DNA from: Methylotenera_A sp036676175
GTDB lineage: Bacteria > Pseudomonadota > Gammaproteobacteria > Burkholderiales > Methylophilaceae
Length of the DNA stretch: 64,000 bases
Direction of reading: 5' to 3'
Assembly: GCA_036676175.1 (NCBI GenBank)
Contig: JAKFDL010000020.1
Coordinates: 14,278 to 78,277, forward strand
A program made the position numbers and the translations under genes. Below, piece after piece: positions 8,263 to 16,122 of this stretch (positions within the stretch are counted from its first letter, which is position 1; each line of letters begins with the position of its first letter). The notes under the pieces were generated by a model, which worked only from the letters and a program-made list of their open reading frames with translations, did not search any database and was not told the origin of the DNA.

Positions 8263-9321
8263 TTATGGTGCGGGGTTGGTATAGCGCAAATGAATCGCGT
8301 CAATTTCTTTTAAAATATCTGGCGTTACATTGATTTGATATGCAGCAATATTTTCCTGCAATTGCGCCATGCTGGTAGCGCCAATAATGGTGCTGCCCAC
8401 GCACCAGCGATGATACACAAAACTCAGCGCTAACTCTGTAGGAGAAAGCCCACACGCTTTCGCAAGCTGGGCATAAGCCTCGCACGCAGCAATCACATTG
8501 GGTTTAGTGTAACGTTGTGCATAACCTAAAAACAGGGTAACGCGGCCAATGGCCTGTGGGTTAGTTAAGTATTTGCCAGTTAAATGGCCAAACGCCAGTG
8601 GAGAATACGCTAATAAACTCACATTTTCACGATAACAAATTTCGCTCATGCCAAAGTCAATATGACGATTAAGCAAGTTGTAACCATTTTGCAGGGTGGT
8701 TATCATCGGCAATCCATATTGCTTACCAATTCTCAAAAACTCCATCACACCCCATGGTTGTTCATTGCTGAGGCCGATGGCGCGAATTTTTCCTTCTTGC
8801 ACTAGTTCTGCCAGCGTTTCTAGTTGATTGTGGATGCTCACCCACTGCTTTAGGTTGCCATTTTTGTCAAATTCATTGGCAGGATCAAACTGATATTGTC
8901 CAAAAATTGGCACATTGCGTTCTGGCCAGTGCAGTTGATACAAATCGATATAATCCGTTTGCAGGCGCGATAAAGAATCGTGAAGTGCGCTGCGGATATT
9001 GGCCCGTATCAGCACTTCATCCCCATTACGTATCCAGCGGAGGCCACGGTTACGTCCCGCGACTTTGCTACCAATAATCAGTTTGTCGCGTGCTTGGTTT
9101 TTTAACCAATGGCCAATGATGGTTTCGGTGCGTGTGAAAGTTTCCGCCTTGGGCGGCACTGGGTACATTTCGGCGGTGTCGATAAAATTGATGCCTTGCG
9201 CCACGGCATAATCTAACTGCTCATGCGCTTCAGATTGGCTATTCTGTTCACCAAATGTCATGGTGCCCAAACAGATTTTTGATACGTTTAAATCAGACTG
9301 GCCAAGCCGAACCAAATCCAT
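8263..9321 (-). CDS. NADP(H)-dependent aldo/keto reductase, Tas-like
   Basis: A 352-residue (beta/alpha)8-barrel oxidoreductase. The sequence follows E. coli Tas along its length: LGTMTFGEQNS near the start, the active-site segment DTAEMYPVPPKAETFTRTE, then IIGSKVAG, the HDSLSRLQTDYIDLYQLHWP segment and the cofactor-binding end STIIGATSM. Physiological substrate is not known; Tas can complement a prephenate dehydrogenase defect in E. coli, but that does not show its normal role. It is a monocistronic-looking gene between pldA and an unknown gene. Confidence 0.9.
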   Translation of the reverse strand: MDLVRLGQSDLNVSKICLGTMTFGEQNSQSEAHEQLDYAVAQGINFIDTAEMYPVPPKAETFTRTETIIGHWLKNQARDKLIIGSKVAGRNRGLRWIRNGDEVLIRANIRSALHDSLSRLQTDYIDLYQLHWPERNVPIFGQYQFDPANEFDKNGNLKQWVSIHNQLETLAELVQEGKIRAIGLSNEQPWGVMEFLRIGKQYGLPMITTLQNGYNLLNRHIDFGMSEICYRENVSLLAYSPLAFGHLTGKYLTNPQAIGRVTLFLGYAQRYTKPNVIAACEAYAQLAKACGLSPTELALSFVYHRWCVGSTIIGATSMAQLQENIAAYQINVTPDILKEIDAIHLRYTNPAP

Positions 9322-9354
9322 TTTTATACTAAGCCCATCTTTATATTTGACCCA

Positions 9355-9963
9355 TTAATGGAGTATCTTTTTCGCTTCAGCGTTTTCGGTAAATAGCACA
9401 GTTGATTGTACTGGTGACGTCACGGTCGTGCTTGTTACCCCCAACTCCCAAGAGGCTTCTTTCGCCGACAGTTGCAACATGTTACACATCGCCAACGTAA
9501 GCTCTTGAGTTAAATTCATGCGTACGGTAATGCCCTCCAAACAAGGCATTTCAAGGCTAGATGGCTTATTTGGGTGATGAATAAGCACCACACTGATTGC
9601 TAGCATTGCGCCGTCATTCACAATTTCAGCACGCGGCTGATACTCGGTTGCAAAGTCCATTTTTTGCAGCGTCTCGCTGGCTTCTGCCTCTTGCTTAAAT
9701 AAGGCCACTGCTTGCTGGGGTGGGATTTCAGTTCTGATTGAAGTTGCAGTGGGCAAGTGCGTTTCGCCATTCAGCATTTGCCACAATTGCTTCGTAATGC
9801 GACATGTCAGCCACACCAACAGCTCTGAGTTATCTGCCAAACCAACTTTTAACAGCAATCTGTCTTGCTGGGCATTATATCCAAGGTTAATTTGTTGAAT
9901 AGCCGCCTCGGCTTTACCTTGTAAATTACTATTATCTATCGTCATATTTTTTATATTTTGCAC
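9355..9963 (-). CDS. Conserved-looking protein of unknown function
   Basis: A 202-residue soluble protein that I do not recognise. There is no signal peptide or membrane segment. The middle part (SELLVWLTCRITKQLWQML) and the later EGITVRMNLTQELTLAMCNML look like amphipathic helices; the C-terminus is rich in Thr and Val. An inner ATG at 9945 (MTIDN) is a possible alternative start; the first ATG at 9963 touches the -35 box of the divergent groESL promoter, which makes the inner start somewhat more attractive. It is transcribed away from groESL, so a shared regulatory region is possible but not shown. Confidence 0.7.
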   Translation of the reverse strand: MQNIKNMTIDNSNLQGKAEAAIQQINLGYNAQQDRLLLKVGLADNSELLVWLTCRITKQLWQMLNGETHLPTATSIRTEIPPQQAVALFKQEAEASETLQKMDFATEYQPRAEIVNDGAMLAISVVLIHHPNKPSSLEMPCLEGITVRMNLTQELTLAMCNMLQLSAKEASWELGVTSTTVTSPVQSTVLFTENAEAKKILH

Positions 9964-9991
9964 TTGAAAAATTTAATTCAAACCCCAGTTT
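9963..9991 (+). promoter_or_regulatory. Sigma-32 (RpoH) type heat-shock promoter of groESL
   Basis: CTTGAAA at 9963-9969 and CCCCAGTTT at 9983-9991 with a 13-nt spacer fit the RpoH consensus (CTTGAAA, 11-16 nt, CCCCATNT) almost exactly. Predicted transcription start is about 9998, giving a roughly 100-nt leader for groES. The -10 box overlaps the left arm of the CIRCE operator. Confidence 0.85.
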
Positions 9992-10016
9992 AGCAATCTA
10001 GGTATGAGAGTGCTAA
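9990..10016 (+). promoter_or_regulatory. CIRCE operator (HrcA binding site)
   Basis: TTAGCAATC, nine bases, then GAGTGCTAA: the CIRCE inverted repeat with a single deviation (A for C in the left arm, against TTAGCACTC). It covers the predicted start point of the sigma-32 promoter, where bound HrcA would block transcription. Confidence 0.9.
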
Positions 10017-10099
10017 AATAGCGCATTGCCTAAGCAATTTAAAGCTTAATTTTAAACCAACAATTTTTAACGTAATAGTAACCCATTAGGAGATTCAGT

Positions 10100-10387
10100 A
10101 TGAAAATTCGTCCATTACACGATCGCGTGATTGTAAAACGCTCTGAAGAAGAACGCACAACCGCTTCCGGTATTGTCATTCCAGATAGCGCCACCGAAAA
10201 ACCAGACCAAGGCGTGGTAACAGCAGTGGGCAATGGCAAACGTGATGATAGCGGCAAGATCAATGCTTTAGACGTAAAAGTGGGTGACAAAGTGTTATTC
10301 GGCAAATACGCAGGCCAAACCGTTAAGGTAGATGGCGAAGAGTTACTGGTGATGCGTGAAGAAGACATCATGGCGATTGTTGAATAA
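10100..10387 (+). CDS. groES: Co-chaperonin GroES (Hsp10)
   Basis: The 95-residue heptameric lid of the GroEL folding chamber. It begins MKIRPLHDRVIVKR and contains the mobile loop (about 16-33, with the ASGIVIP segment) that docks on GroEL, and the DVKVGDKVLFGKYAG core. A good Shine-Dalgarno sequence (AGGAGA) lies 7 nt before the ATG. First gene of groES-groEL under sigma-32/CIRCE control, with groEL following after 57 nt. Confidence 0.98.
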   Translation: MKIRPLHDRVIVKRSEEERTTASGIVIPDSATEKPDQGVVTAVGNGKRDDSGKINALDVKVGDKVLFGKYAGQTVKVDGEELLVMREEDIMAIVE

Positions 10388-10444
10388 TTTGGTTTAACCA
10401 AATCACTTTTCAATTAAGAATTTGAACCAATTTAGGAGTTAATC

Positions 10445-12088
10445 ATGGCAGCAAAAGACGTAAGATTCGGCGACGAAGTTCGCCAAAAAATGACCAACGG
10501 TGTGAACATCTTGGCTAACGCAGTTAAAGTAACATTAGGCCCAAAAGGTAGAAATGTGGTTCTGGAACGTTCATATGGCGCACCAACCATCACTAAAGAT
10601 GGTGTTTCCGTCGCTAAAGAAATCGAATTAAAAGACAAATTCGAAAACATGGGCGCACAGATGGTAAAAGAAGTGGCTTCAAAAACTTCTGACATCGCTG
10701 GTGACGGTACAACAACTGCAACGGTTCTAGCACAAGCGATCATTCGCGAAGGCATGAAATCTGTAGCTGCCGGCATGAACCCAATGGATTTAAAACGTGG
10801 TATCGATAAAGCAGTTGCTGCAGCAATTGTCAGCTTAAAAGAACAATCAAAACCCTGTACAACCAGCAAAGAAATCGCCCAAGTAGGCTCAATTTCAGCT
10901 AACTCTGATGAATCTATCGGTAAAATTATTGCAGATGCCATGGACAAAGTGGGCAAAGAAGGCGTGATCACGGTTGAAGATGGTTCTGGCTTAGAGAGCG
11001 AATTAGACGTAGTTGAAGGTATGCAATTCGACCGTGGTTATTTATCACCATACTTCATTAACAATCCTGACCGTCAAATAGCACTGTTAGACAATCCTTA
11101 CGTACTATTACACGACAAAAAAATCTCAAACATCCGTGACCTATTACCAACTTTAGAGCAAGTGGCTAAATCAGGTCGTCCTTTGTTGATTATTGCTGAA
11201 GATGTTGACGGTGAAGCTTTAGCAACCTTAGTGGTAAACAACATTCGCGGCATCTTAAAAACTACTGCAGTGAAAGCACCTGGTTTCGGTGACCGTCGTA
11301 AAGCCATGTTAGAAGACATCGCGATTTTAACTGGTGGTACTGTGATTGCCGATGAAGTTGGCTTGAAACTGGAAAGCGTAACACTTGAGCAACTTGGTCA
11401 AGCTAAGCGTATCGAAGTGAATAAAGAGAACACCATCATTATCGACGGTGCTGGCGCTGAAGCCACAATCAAAGGCCGTATCGCACAAATTAAGGCACAA
11501 ATCGAAGAAGCAACCAGCGACTACGATAAAGAAAAACTGCAAGAACGTACTGCTAAATTATCAGGTGGTGTTGCTGTGATTAAAGTGGGTGCAACGACTG
11601 AAATCGAGATGAAAGAGAAAAAAGCACGTATCGAAGATGCCCTGCACGCAACGCGCGCAGCTTGGGAAGAAGGTATTGTGGCTGGCGGCGGTGTTGCGTT
11701 GATTCGTGCACGCGCTGCAGTTGCTTTGGTTAAAGGTGATAACCCTGACCAAGACGCTGGCGTAAAAATTGTATTGCGCGCAGTAGAAGAGCCATTACGC
11801 CAAATCGTTCAAAATGCGGGTGTTGAGCCATCAGTAGTAGTCAACAATGTTGCCGCTGGTAAAGGTAACTATGGCTACAACGCAGCTAACGAAACTTACG
11901 GCGATATGGTGGAGATGGGTATTTTAGACCCAACTAAAGTTACCCGTAGCGCATTGCAAAATGCGGCTTCAGTAGCTGGCTTAATGCTGACTACCGATTG
12001 CATGATCGCTGAACTGCCTAAAGATGACGCACCAGCAATGGGTGGTGGGGATATGGGTGGAATGGGTGGCATGGGCGGTATGATGTAA
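10445..12088 (+). CDS. groEL: Chaperonin GroEL (Hsp60)
   Basis: The 547-residue ATP-driven folding chaperonin. ATP-site signatures are visible: TLGPKGRNV, GDGTTTATVLAQ (about 86-97) and the C-terminal equatorial GGGVALIRA. The tail ends in the characteristic Gly-Gly-Met repeats, as in most bacterial GroEL1 proteins. Shine-Dalgarno AGGAG lies 7 nt before the start. It is followed by a long hairpin without a T-run (12103-12140) and then by an intrinsic terminator, so the operon is bicistronic. Confidence 0.99.
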   Translation: MAAKDVRFGDEVRQKMTNGVNILANAVKVTLGPKGRNVVLERSYGAPTITKDGVSVAKEIELKDKFENMGAQMVKEVASKTSDIAGDGTTTATVLAQAIIREGMKSVAAGMNPMDLKRGIDKAVAAAIVSLKEQSKPCTTSKEIAQVGSISANSDESIGKIIADAMDKVGKEGVITVEDGSGLESELDVVEGMQFDRGYLSPYFINNPDRQIALLDNPYVLLHDKKISNIRDLLPTLEQVAKSGRPLLIIAEDVDGEALATLVVNNIRGILKTTAVKAPGFGDRRKAMLEDIAILTGGTVIADEVGLKLESVTLEQLGQAKRIEVNKENTIIIDGAGAEATIKGRIAQIKAQIEEATSDYDKEKLQERTAKLSGGVAVIKVGATTEIEMKEKKARIEDALHATRAAWEEGIVAGGGVALIRARAAVALVKGDNPDQDAGVKIVLRAVEEPLRQIVQNAGVEPSVVVNNVAAGKGNYGYNAANETYGDMVEMGILDPTKVTRSALQNAASVAGLMLTTDCMIAELPKDDAPAMGGGDMGGMGGMGGMM

Positions 12089-12102
12089 TTTGCTTTTTGA
12101 TG

Positions 12103-12140
12103 TTGCATCAACTTATCCATCTTGCGATGGGTTGATGCAA
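12103..12140 (+). other. Long hairpin in the groEL 3' untranslated region
   Basis: Arms TTGCATCAAC (12103-12112) and GTTGATGCAA (12131-12140) enclose a second perfect stem CCATC/GATGG with loop TTGC. There is no T-run after it, so it is not itself a terminator; it may protect the mRNA 3' end or reinforce the terminator 34 nt downstream (inference). Confidence 0.6.
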
Positions 12141-12173
12141 TCACTAAATGCAAACTTGCTACTCCGTAGTATT

Positions 12174-12200
12174 AAAACCTCGCTTCGGCGAGGTTTTTTA
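12174..12200 (+). terminator. Intrinsic terminator of groESL
   Basis: Perfect stem AAAACCTCGC/GCGAGGTTTT closed by a stable TTCG tetraloop and followed by more T residues. A textbook rho-independent terminator; the A-rich left arm means it could also work in the opposite direction. Confidence 0.92.
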
Positions 12201-12267
12201 TTGCAACTAGCTATTTGACGCAAAACAACTGCTGAATTAGGATGTTTATTTTAAGTTAGGCTTTCGC

Positions 12268-12750
12268 ATGACTAGTGCAGTTATCGGTATCGATTATGAG
12301 GCCGAACTACTCAATATTCGCCAGGACTACATTTGTGCAACTCCTAGACAACGCTTATCTATTATTCGGCAACGATTAGAAGACCATCATTTTGGTCCTA
12401 ACCTCTTAGTTACTGCTGTATCAGCTGTTGAAGCTTTAGCTCGCACCCTAGCGATGAGTCAAAAAGCAAAAACGAAAGACGAGTTGAGCAAAATTTATCC
12501 GAAGTATAAAAATCGAAAACCTAAGCCACTCATTACGGAGTATTTGCTTGCTAAGGGCATCACTGAGCCAGATGCCTATTTTGGTGAAGATACGTGGCGT
12601 TTATTTGGGTACGCAATTGATTATCGAAACTTACTTGCACATGAATGCACATACCTAGGCCTTGAAAAATTCCCGTCACTTATCGACGCATCGAATGAAG
12701 TGCTGAACTCACTTGTAAAGCTGGGTAAAATACGTGAAAAACAAACCTAA
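12268..12750 (+). CDS. HEPN-like domain protein of unknown function
   Basis: A 160-residue, mostly helical soluble protein. Residues 117-130 (AIDYRNLLAHECTY) contain R120-NLLA-H125, the Rx4H motif found at the RNase active site of HEPN proteins. The N-terminal half has long helices (RQRLSIIRQRLEDHH and a VSAVEALARTLAM segment) consistent with a HEPN bundle. HEPN proteins include toxins, tRNA- or mRNA-cleaving immunity effectors and structural domains. No nucleotidyltransferase (MNT) antitoxin-like gene lies beside it; neighbours are groEL and ung. The domain call rests on the motif and helix pattern only. It has its own start region after the groEL terminator. Confidence 0.7.
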   Translation: MTSAVIGIDYEAELLNIRQDYICATPRQRLSIIRQRLEDHHFGPNLLVTAVSAVEALARTLAMSQKAKTKDELSKIYPKYKNRKPKPLITEYLLAKGITEPDAYFGEDTWRLFGYAIDYRNLLAHECTYLGLEKFPSLIDASNEVLNSLVKLGKIREKQT

Positions 12751-12846
12751 TCATTCAATCAGTTGGCACCTCCTAAAGTTTGCCTATACCTTAGAAGCTA
12801 GAAGAGCTTTTTGCCTCATAATATTCACTATTTTCAAATCTCCTCT

Positions 12847-13557
12847 ATGACACAACAAAAACCCGGTCCACTTCATCCCTCATGGCTGGCAGTCATAGGT
12901 GATGAACTCGAAAAACCTTATATGCAAGCCCTGAGGCATTTTCTGAAAGAGGAAAAAGCAGCAGGTAAAGTTATTTTTCCACCTAGCCCATTGATTTTTA
13001 ATGCGTTTAATCACACGCCTTTTGGAAAAGTCAGGGTGGTGATTATTGGCCAGGATCCTTACCACGGCCAAGATGATAAAGGGCAGCCACAGGCGCATGG
13101 CTTAAGTTTTTCTGTGCCAAAAGGCATTGCTTTGCCGCCTTCACTACAAAATATTTTTAAGGAAATTGAATCTGATTTAGGTATTAAAATGAGCCCCAGA
13201 ATTAACCAAAGCGGCGACTTAACGCCATGGGCAGATCAAGGTGTGTTGCTGTTAAATGCCACATTGACAGTAGAACAAGCTAAAGCAGGTGCACATCAGG
13301 GCAAAGGCTGGGAGGCATTTACCGACGCCGCCATCGCCGCTTTGAATAAACATCGCGAAGGTTTGGTGTTTGTATTATGGGGCAGTTACGCGCAGAAAAA
13401 AGGTGCATTTTTAGATGAAAAAAAACATTTAGTGCTTAAATGCGTGCACCCTTCTCCGCTGTCAGCACACCGTGGATTTTTTGGTAACCGTCAATTTTCG
13501 ACAATTAACCAGCACTTAACCCAGCGAGGAGATAAGCCGATTGATTGGCAACTTTAA
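12847..13557 (+). CDS. ung: Uracil-DNA glycosylase
   Basis: Family 1 uracil-DNA glycosylase, which removes uracil from DNA as the first step of base excision repair. The catalytic segment IGQDPYHG (water-activating Asp) and the minor-groove loop HPSPLSAHRGFFG with its catalytic His are both present, as is the uracil-pocket segment VLLLNATLTVE. I chose the ATG at 12847 (MTQQKPGPL), giving 236 residues; the frame is open further upstream from a TTG at 12811, but the added residues look unlike the family and neither start has a strong ribosome-binding site. The spacer to uvrD holds a probable antisense-strand sRNA. Confidence 0.95.
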   Translation: MTQQKPGPLHPSWLAVIGDELEKPYMQALRHFLKEEKAAGKVIFPPSPLIFNAFNHTPFGKVRVVIIGQDPYHGQDDKGQPQAHGLSFSVPKGIALPPSLQNIFKEIESDLGIKMSPRINQSGDLTPWADQGVLLLNATLTVEQAKAGAHQGKGWEAFTDAAIAALNKHREGLVFVLWGSYAQKKGAFLDEKKHLVLKCVHPSPLSAHRGFFGNRQFSTINQHLTQRGDKPIDWQL

Positions 13558-13644
13558 CTATGGGAATTACATACGAGGCACTTGTCATCCAATTACAACT
13601 TGTTTACACTTCAGTATTAAGTCAGTTACAAATTGACAAACTGC

Positions 13645-13679
13645 AAAAAAAGCCCCGATTAAGGGGATTAAATCGGGGC
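13645..13679 (-). terminator. Intrinsic terminator of the candidate sRNA
   Basis: Nine-pair perfect stem (13652-13660 with 13671-13679), 10-nt loop, then seven A on the plus strand, which are seven U in the minus-strand RNA. No minus-strand protein gene lies upstream within reach, which is why an RNA gene is suggested. It could alternatively act on the plus strand for ung, but the T-run is on the wrong side for that. Confidence 0.85.
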
Positions 13680-13757
13680 AAAAGAGCCTCATCGTCTAAG
13701 GCTTCCGCTCAGGGAGGAAAGAAGCGGAAAGATAGTTAACAATACATTAACTATCAT
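13645..13757 (-). ncRNA. Candidate small RNA with four hairpins and C-rich loops
   Basis: In the 315-nt spacer between ung and uvrD, which has no convincing protein gene, the minus strand encodes four consecutive stem-loops in about 110 nt. 5' to 3': GATAGTTAA/TTAACTATC with a 7-nt loop (13755-13731); TTCCGCT/AGCGGAA with a 13-nt loop containing CCTCCC (13729-13703); AGCCT/AGGCT with a 9-nt loop (13703-13685); and GCCCCGATT/AATCGGGGC with a 10-nt loop containing CCCC, followed by seven U (13679-13645). The last is a rho-independent terminator. CCTCCC in a loop could pair with Shine-Dalgarno sequences, as in known trans-acting sRNAs. I found no clear promoter upstream on the minus strand. No match to a named RNA family is claimed. 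Confidence 0.65.
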
Positions 13758-13872
13758 GCAAATTCAGACTGGTTGCTGTATCGCTTAGTTCCAGTAATTT
13801 ATAGAGATTTTGTAACATTTTGTATCTTGACGTTTAGTCAAATTTTCGCCTAAGCCATGCGATAATATCAGC

Positions 13873-16101
13873 ATGCAAAACGAATCTTCTATCCTCACTG
13901 GCCTTAACAATAAGCAACTCGAAGCCGTCACTTTGCCGCATCAATCGGCGTTAATTTTGGCTGGTGCTGGTAGCGGTAAAACGCGCGTACTCACCACCAG
14001 AATCGCTTGGCTGATTCAAACCGAGCAGGTTTCACCACTGGGTTTAATGGCGGTGACCTTTACCAATAAAGCCGCTAAAGAAATGCTCACGCGGTTGACA
14101 GCGATGTTACCGATCAACACGCGTGGCATGTGGGTGGGCACCTTCCACGGGCTTTGTAATCGCTTATTGCGCGCGCACTATCGTGAGGCTGGCCTGCCCA
14201 GCACGTTCCAGATTTTAGATACTGCTGATCAGTTATCCAGCATTAAACGCTTGATGAAATTGATGAACGTGGATGATGAGAAATTTGTGCCCAAGCAGGT
14301 GCAGGGTTATATCAATAGCTGCAAAGAGGAAGGTATCCGCGCAGATAAAGTAGAGGCTTACGACGGACACAGCCAAAAATTACGTGAGATTTACGAAGAA
14401 TATGACAAGCAATGCAACCGCGAAGGTGTGGCTGATTTTGCCGAGCTATTGCTACGCTGCTACGAATTACTGCAGCGCGATGTGCGTATCCGCGAGCATT
14501 ATCAATCTAGATTTCGCTACATTTTAGTAGACGAGTTTCAAGACACGAATCGCTTGCAATATTTATGGTTAAAATTGTTAGCAGGCCAAAATAACTGCTT
14601 GTTTGCAGTGGGTGACGATGACCAATCCATCTACGGTTTTCGCGGTGCGCGCGTCGGCAATATGCGCGATTTTGAAAAAGATTTTAACGTGCAAAATATC
14701 GTGAAGTTAGAAGAAAATTACCGCAGCCACAGCAATATCTTAGATGCCGCCAACGCCATCATCAGCCACAACAACAATCGTCTAGGCAAAAACTTATGGA
14801 CGTCGGCAGGCGCAGGCGAGCCTATTCGAGTATACATTGGAATTGACGGGGCACATAGAGATGCTTTAGGCAGACCACTTACAGGCGACGTTGATGAAGC
14901 AAAATTCATTGTTGACGAAGTCAAGTCACTGCACTCTGAGGGCTATGATTTAAGTGAAATAGCATTACTTTATCGTTCAAATGCGCAATCGCGCGTGCTG
15001 GAGCACGCCCTATTTTCGGCGAACTTACCCTACAGAGTCTATGGCGGCTTGCGCTTTTTTGAACGCGCTGAGATTAAACATGCACTGGCTTATATGCGCC
15101 TGATCGCCAATGCCAACGATGATACGGCACTATTGCGCGTGATTAACTTCCCAACTCGCGGCATTGGCGCGCGCAGCCTTGAGCAACTGCAAGAAGGTGC
15201 ACGCCAGAACGATTGTAGCTTATGGCAGGCCGCCATCAACAAGGTAGGCAATGGCAAGGCAGGTGGTAAAGGCATTGAAGGGTTTGTACATTTAATTCGC
15301 GAGATGACAGATCAAGCCTATGGCATCACACTGGCCGAAGTGGCGGAACTTGCCACTACGTTCTCTGGCTTAAAAGCGCATTACCAGAATGAACGCGAAG
15401 GCGAAGACCGCATTGAAAACTTAGAAGAATTGGTGACTGCCGCAGTGGCGTTTACCAACCAAGCTTTTGGCAATCATAACAATGTCGATGGTGACGAACC
15501 GCAAGACCTGATGACGCAATTTTTGACGCATGCGAGTTTAGAAGCCGGTGAACACCAAGCGACGGTTGGTAACGATGCGCTGCAATTAATGACGGTGCAT
15601 GCGGCTAAGGGTCTAGAATTTAAAGCGGTATTTATCAGCGGGTTAGAGGAAGGTTTGTGCCCGCATGAACAAAGCTTTTCAGAAACCGGCGGCTTAGAGG
15701 AAGAGCGGCGCTTGATGTACGTCGCGGTCACCCGCGCGCGGCAACGTTTATACCTGAGCCATGCACAAAGCCGCATGCTGCATGGTCAAGTGCGTTATGG
15801 CATCCCTTCACGCTTTTTAGATGAAATCCCTGAAGGTTTAATCAAGCTCCTTAACAGCAAACCGATGGCAAAACCTGCAAACCAGTTTAGTAATCAGTAT
15901 AGTGAAAGCTATGCCAAACCTGCCTCACAAAGCACTAACTACCCATTTAAAATTGGACAGGGCGTGCGACATGCCAAGTTTGGCGAGGGTGTGGTGGTGA
16001 CTTATGAAGGCAATGCCGCAAACTTGGTGATTAAAATTAATTTTGGCCGTGAGGGCCTGAAAACACTGGCGATGGAGTATGCCAAACTAGAAAAAATATA
16101 A
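13873..16101 (+). CDS. uvrD: DNA helicase II (UvrD/PcrA family)
   Basis: Superfamily 1A 3'-5' DNA helicase acting in nucleotide excision and mismatch repair. Motif I (GAGSGKT, residues 31-37), motif II (VDEFQDTN), the GDDDQSIYGFRGA motif III, VTFTNKAA (Ia) and the late TVHAAKGLEF and VAVTRARQ motifs are all intact across 742 residues. The C-terminus carries the small tudor-like segment (GQGVRHAKFGEGVV) that binds RNA polymerase in UvrD/PcrA. An inverted repeat TTGAC-GTTTA-GTCAA about 40 nt before the start is not a recognised LexA box. Confidence 0.96.
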   Translation: MQNESSILTGLNNKQLEAVTLPHQSALILAGAGSGKTRVLTTRIAWLIQTEQVSPLGLMAVTFTNKAAKEMLTRLTAMLPINTRGMWVGTFHGLCNRLLRAHYREAGLPSTFQILDTADQLSSIKRLMKLMNVDDEKFVPKQVQGYINSCKEEGIRADKVEAYDGHSQKLREIYEEYDKQCNREGVADFAELLLRCYELLQRDVRIREHYQSRFRYILVDEFQDTNRLQYLWLKLLAGQNNCLFAVGDDDQSIYGFRGARVGNMRDFEKDFNVQNIVKLEENYRSHSNILDAANAIISHNNNRLGKNLWTSAGAGEPIRVYIGIDGAHRDALGRPLTGDVDEAKFIVDEVKSLHSEGYDLSEIALLYRSNAQSRVLEHALFSANLPYRVYGGLRFFERAEIKHALAYMRLIANANDDTALLRVINFPTRGIGARSLEQLQEGARQNDCSLWQAAINKVGNGKAGGKGIEGFVHLIREMTDQAYGITLAEVAELATTFSGLKAHYQNEREGEDRIENLEELVTAAVAFTNQAFGNHNNVDGDEPQDLMTQFLTHASLEAGEHQATVGNDALQLMTVHAAKGLEFKAVFISGLEEGLCPHEQSFSETGGLEEERRLMYVAVTRARQRLYLSHAQSRMLHGQVRYGIPSRFLDEIPEGLIKLLNSKPMAKPANQFSNQYSESYAKPASQSTNYPFKIGQGVRHAKFGEGVVVTYEGNAANLVIKINFGREGLKTLAMEYAKLEKI

Positions 16102-16122
16102 GCTACAAAACCATAGCGAGCA

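Noticed and set aside
10432..10971. 179-codon open frame opposite groEL
   Set aside because: Antisense shadow of a highly conserved gene; no start signal.
13545..13739. Open reading frame of 64 codons overlapping the end of ung
   Set aside because: Its sequence is read through the hairpins of the sRNA candidate, has no ribosome-binding site and an unlikely basic tail.
13827..13850. Inverted repeat TTGAC-GTTTA-GTCAA upstream of uvrD as an SOS box
   Set aside because: It does not match a known LexA operator and is short enough to occur by chance; kept only as a note in the uvrD entry.
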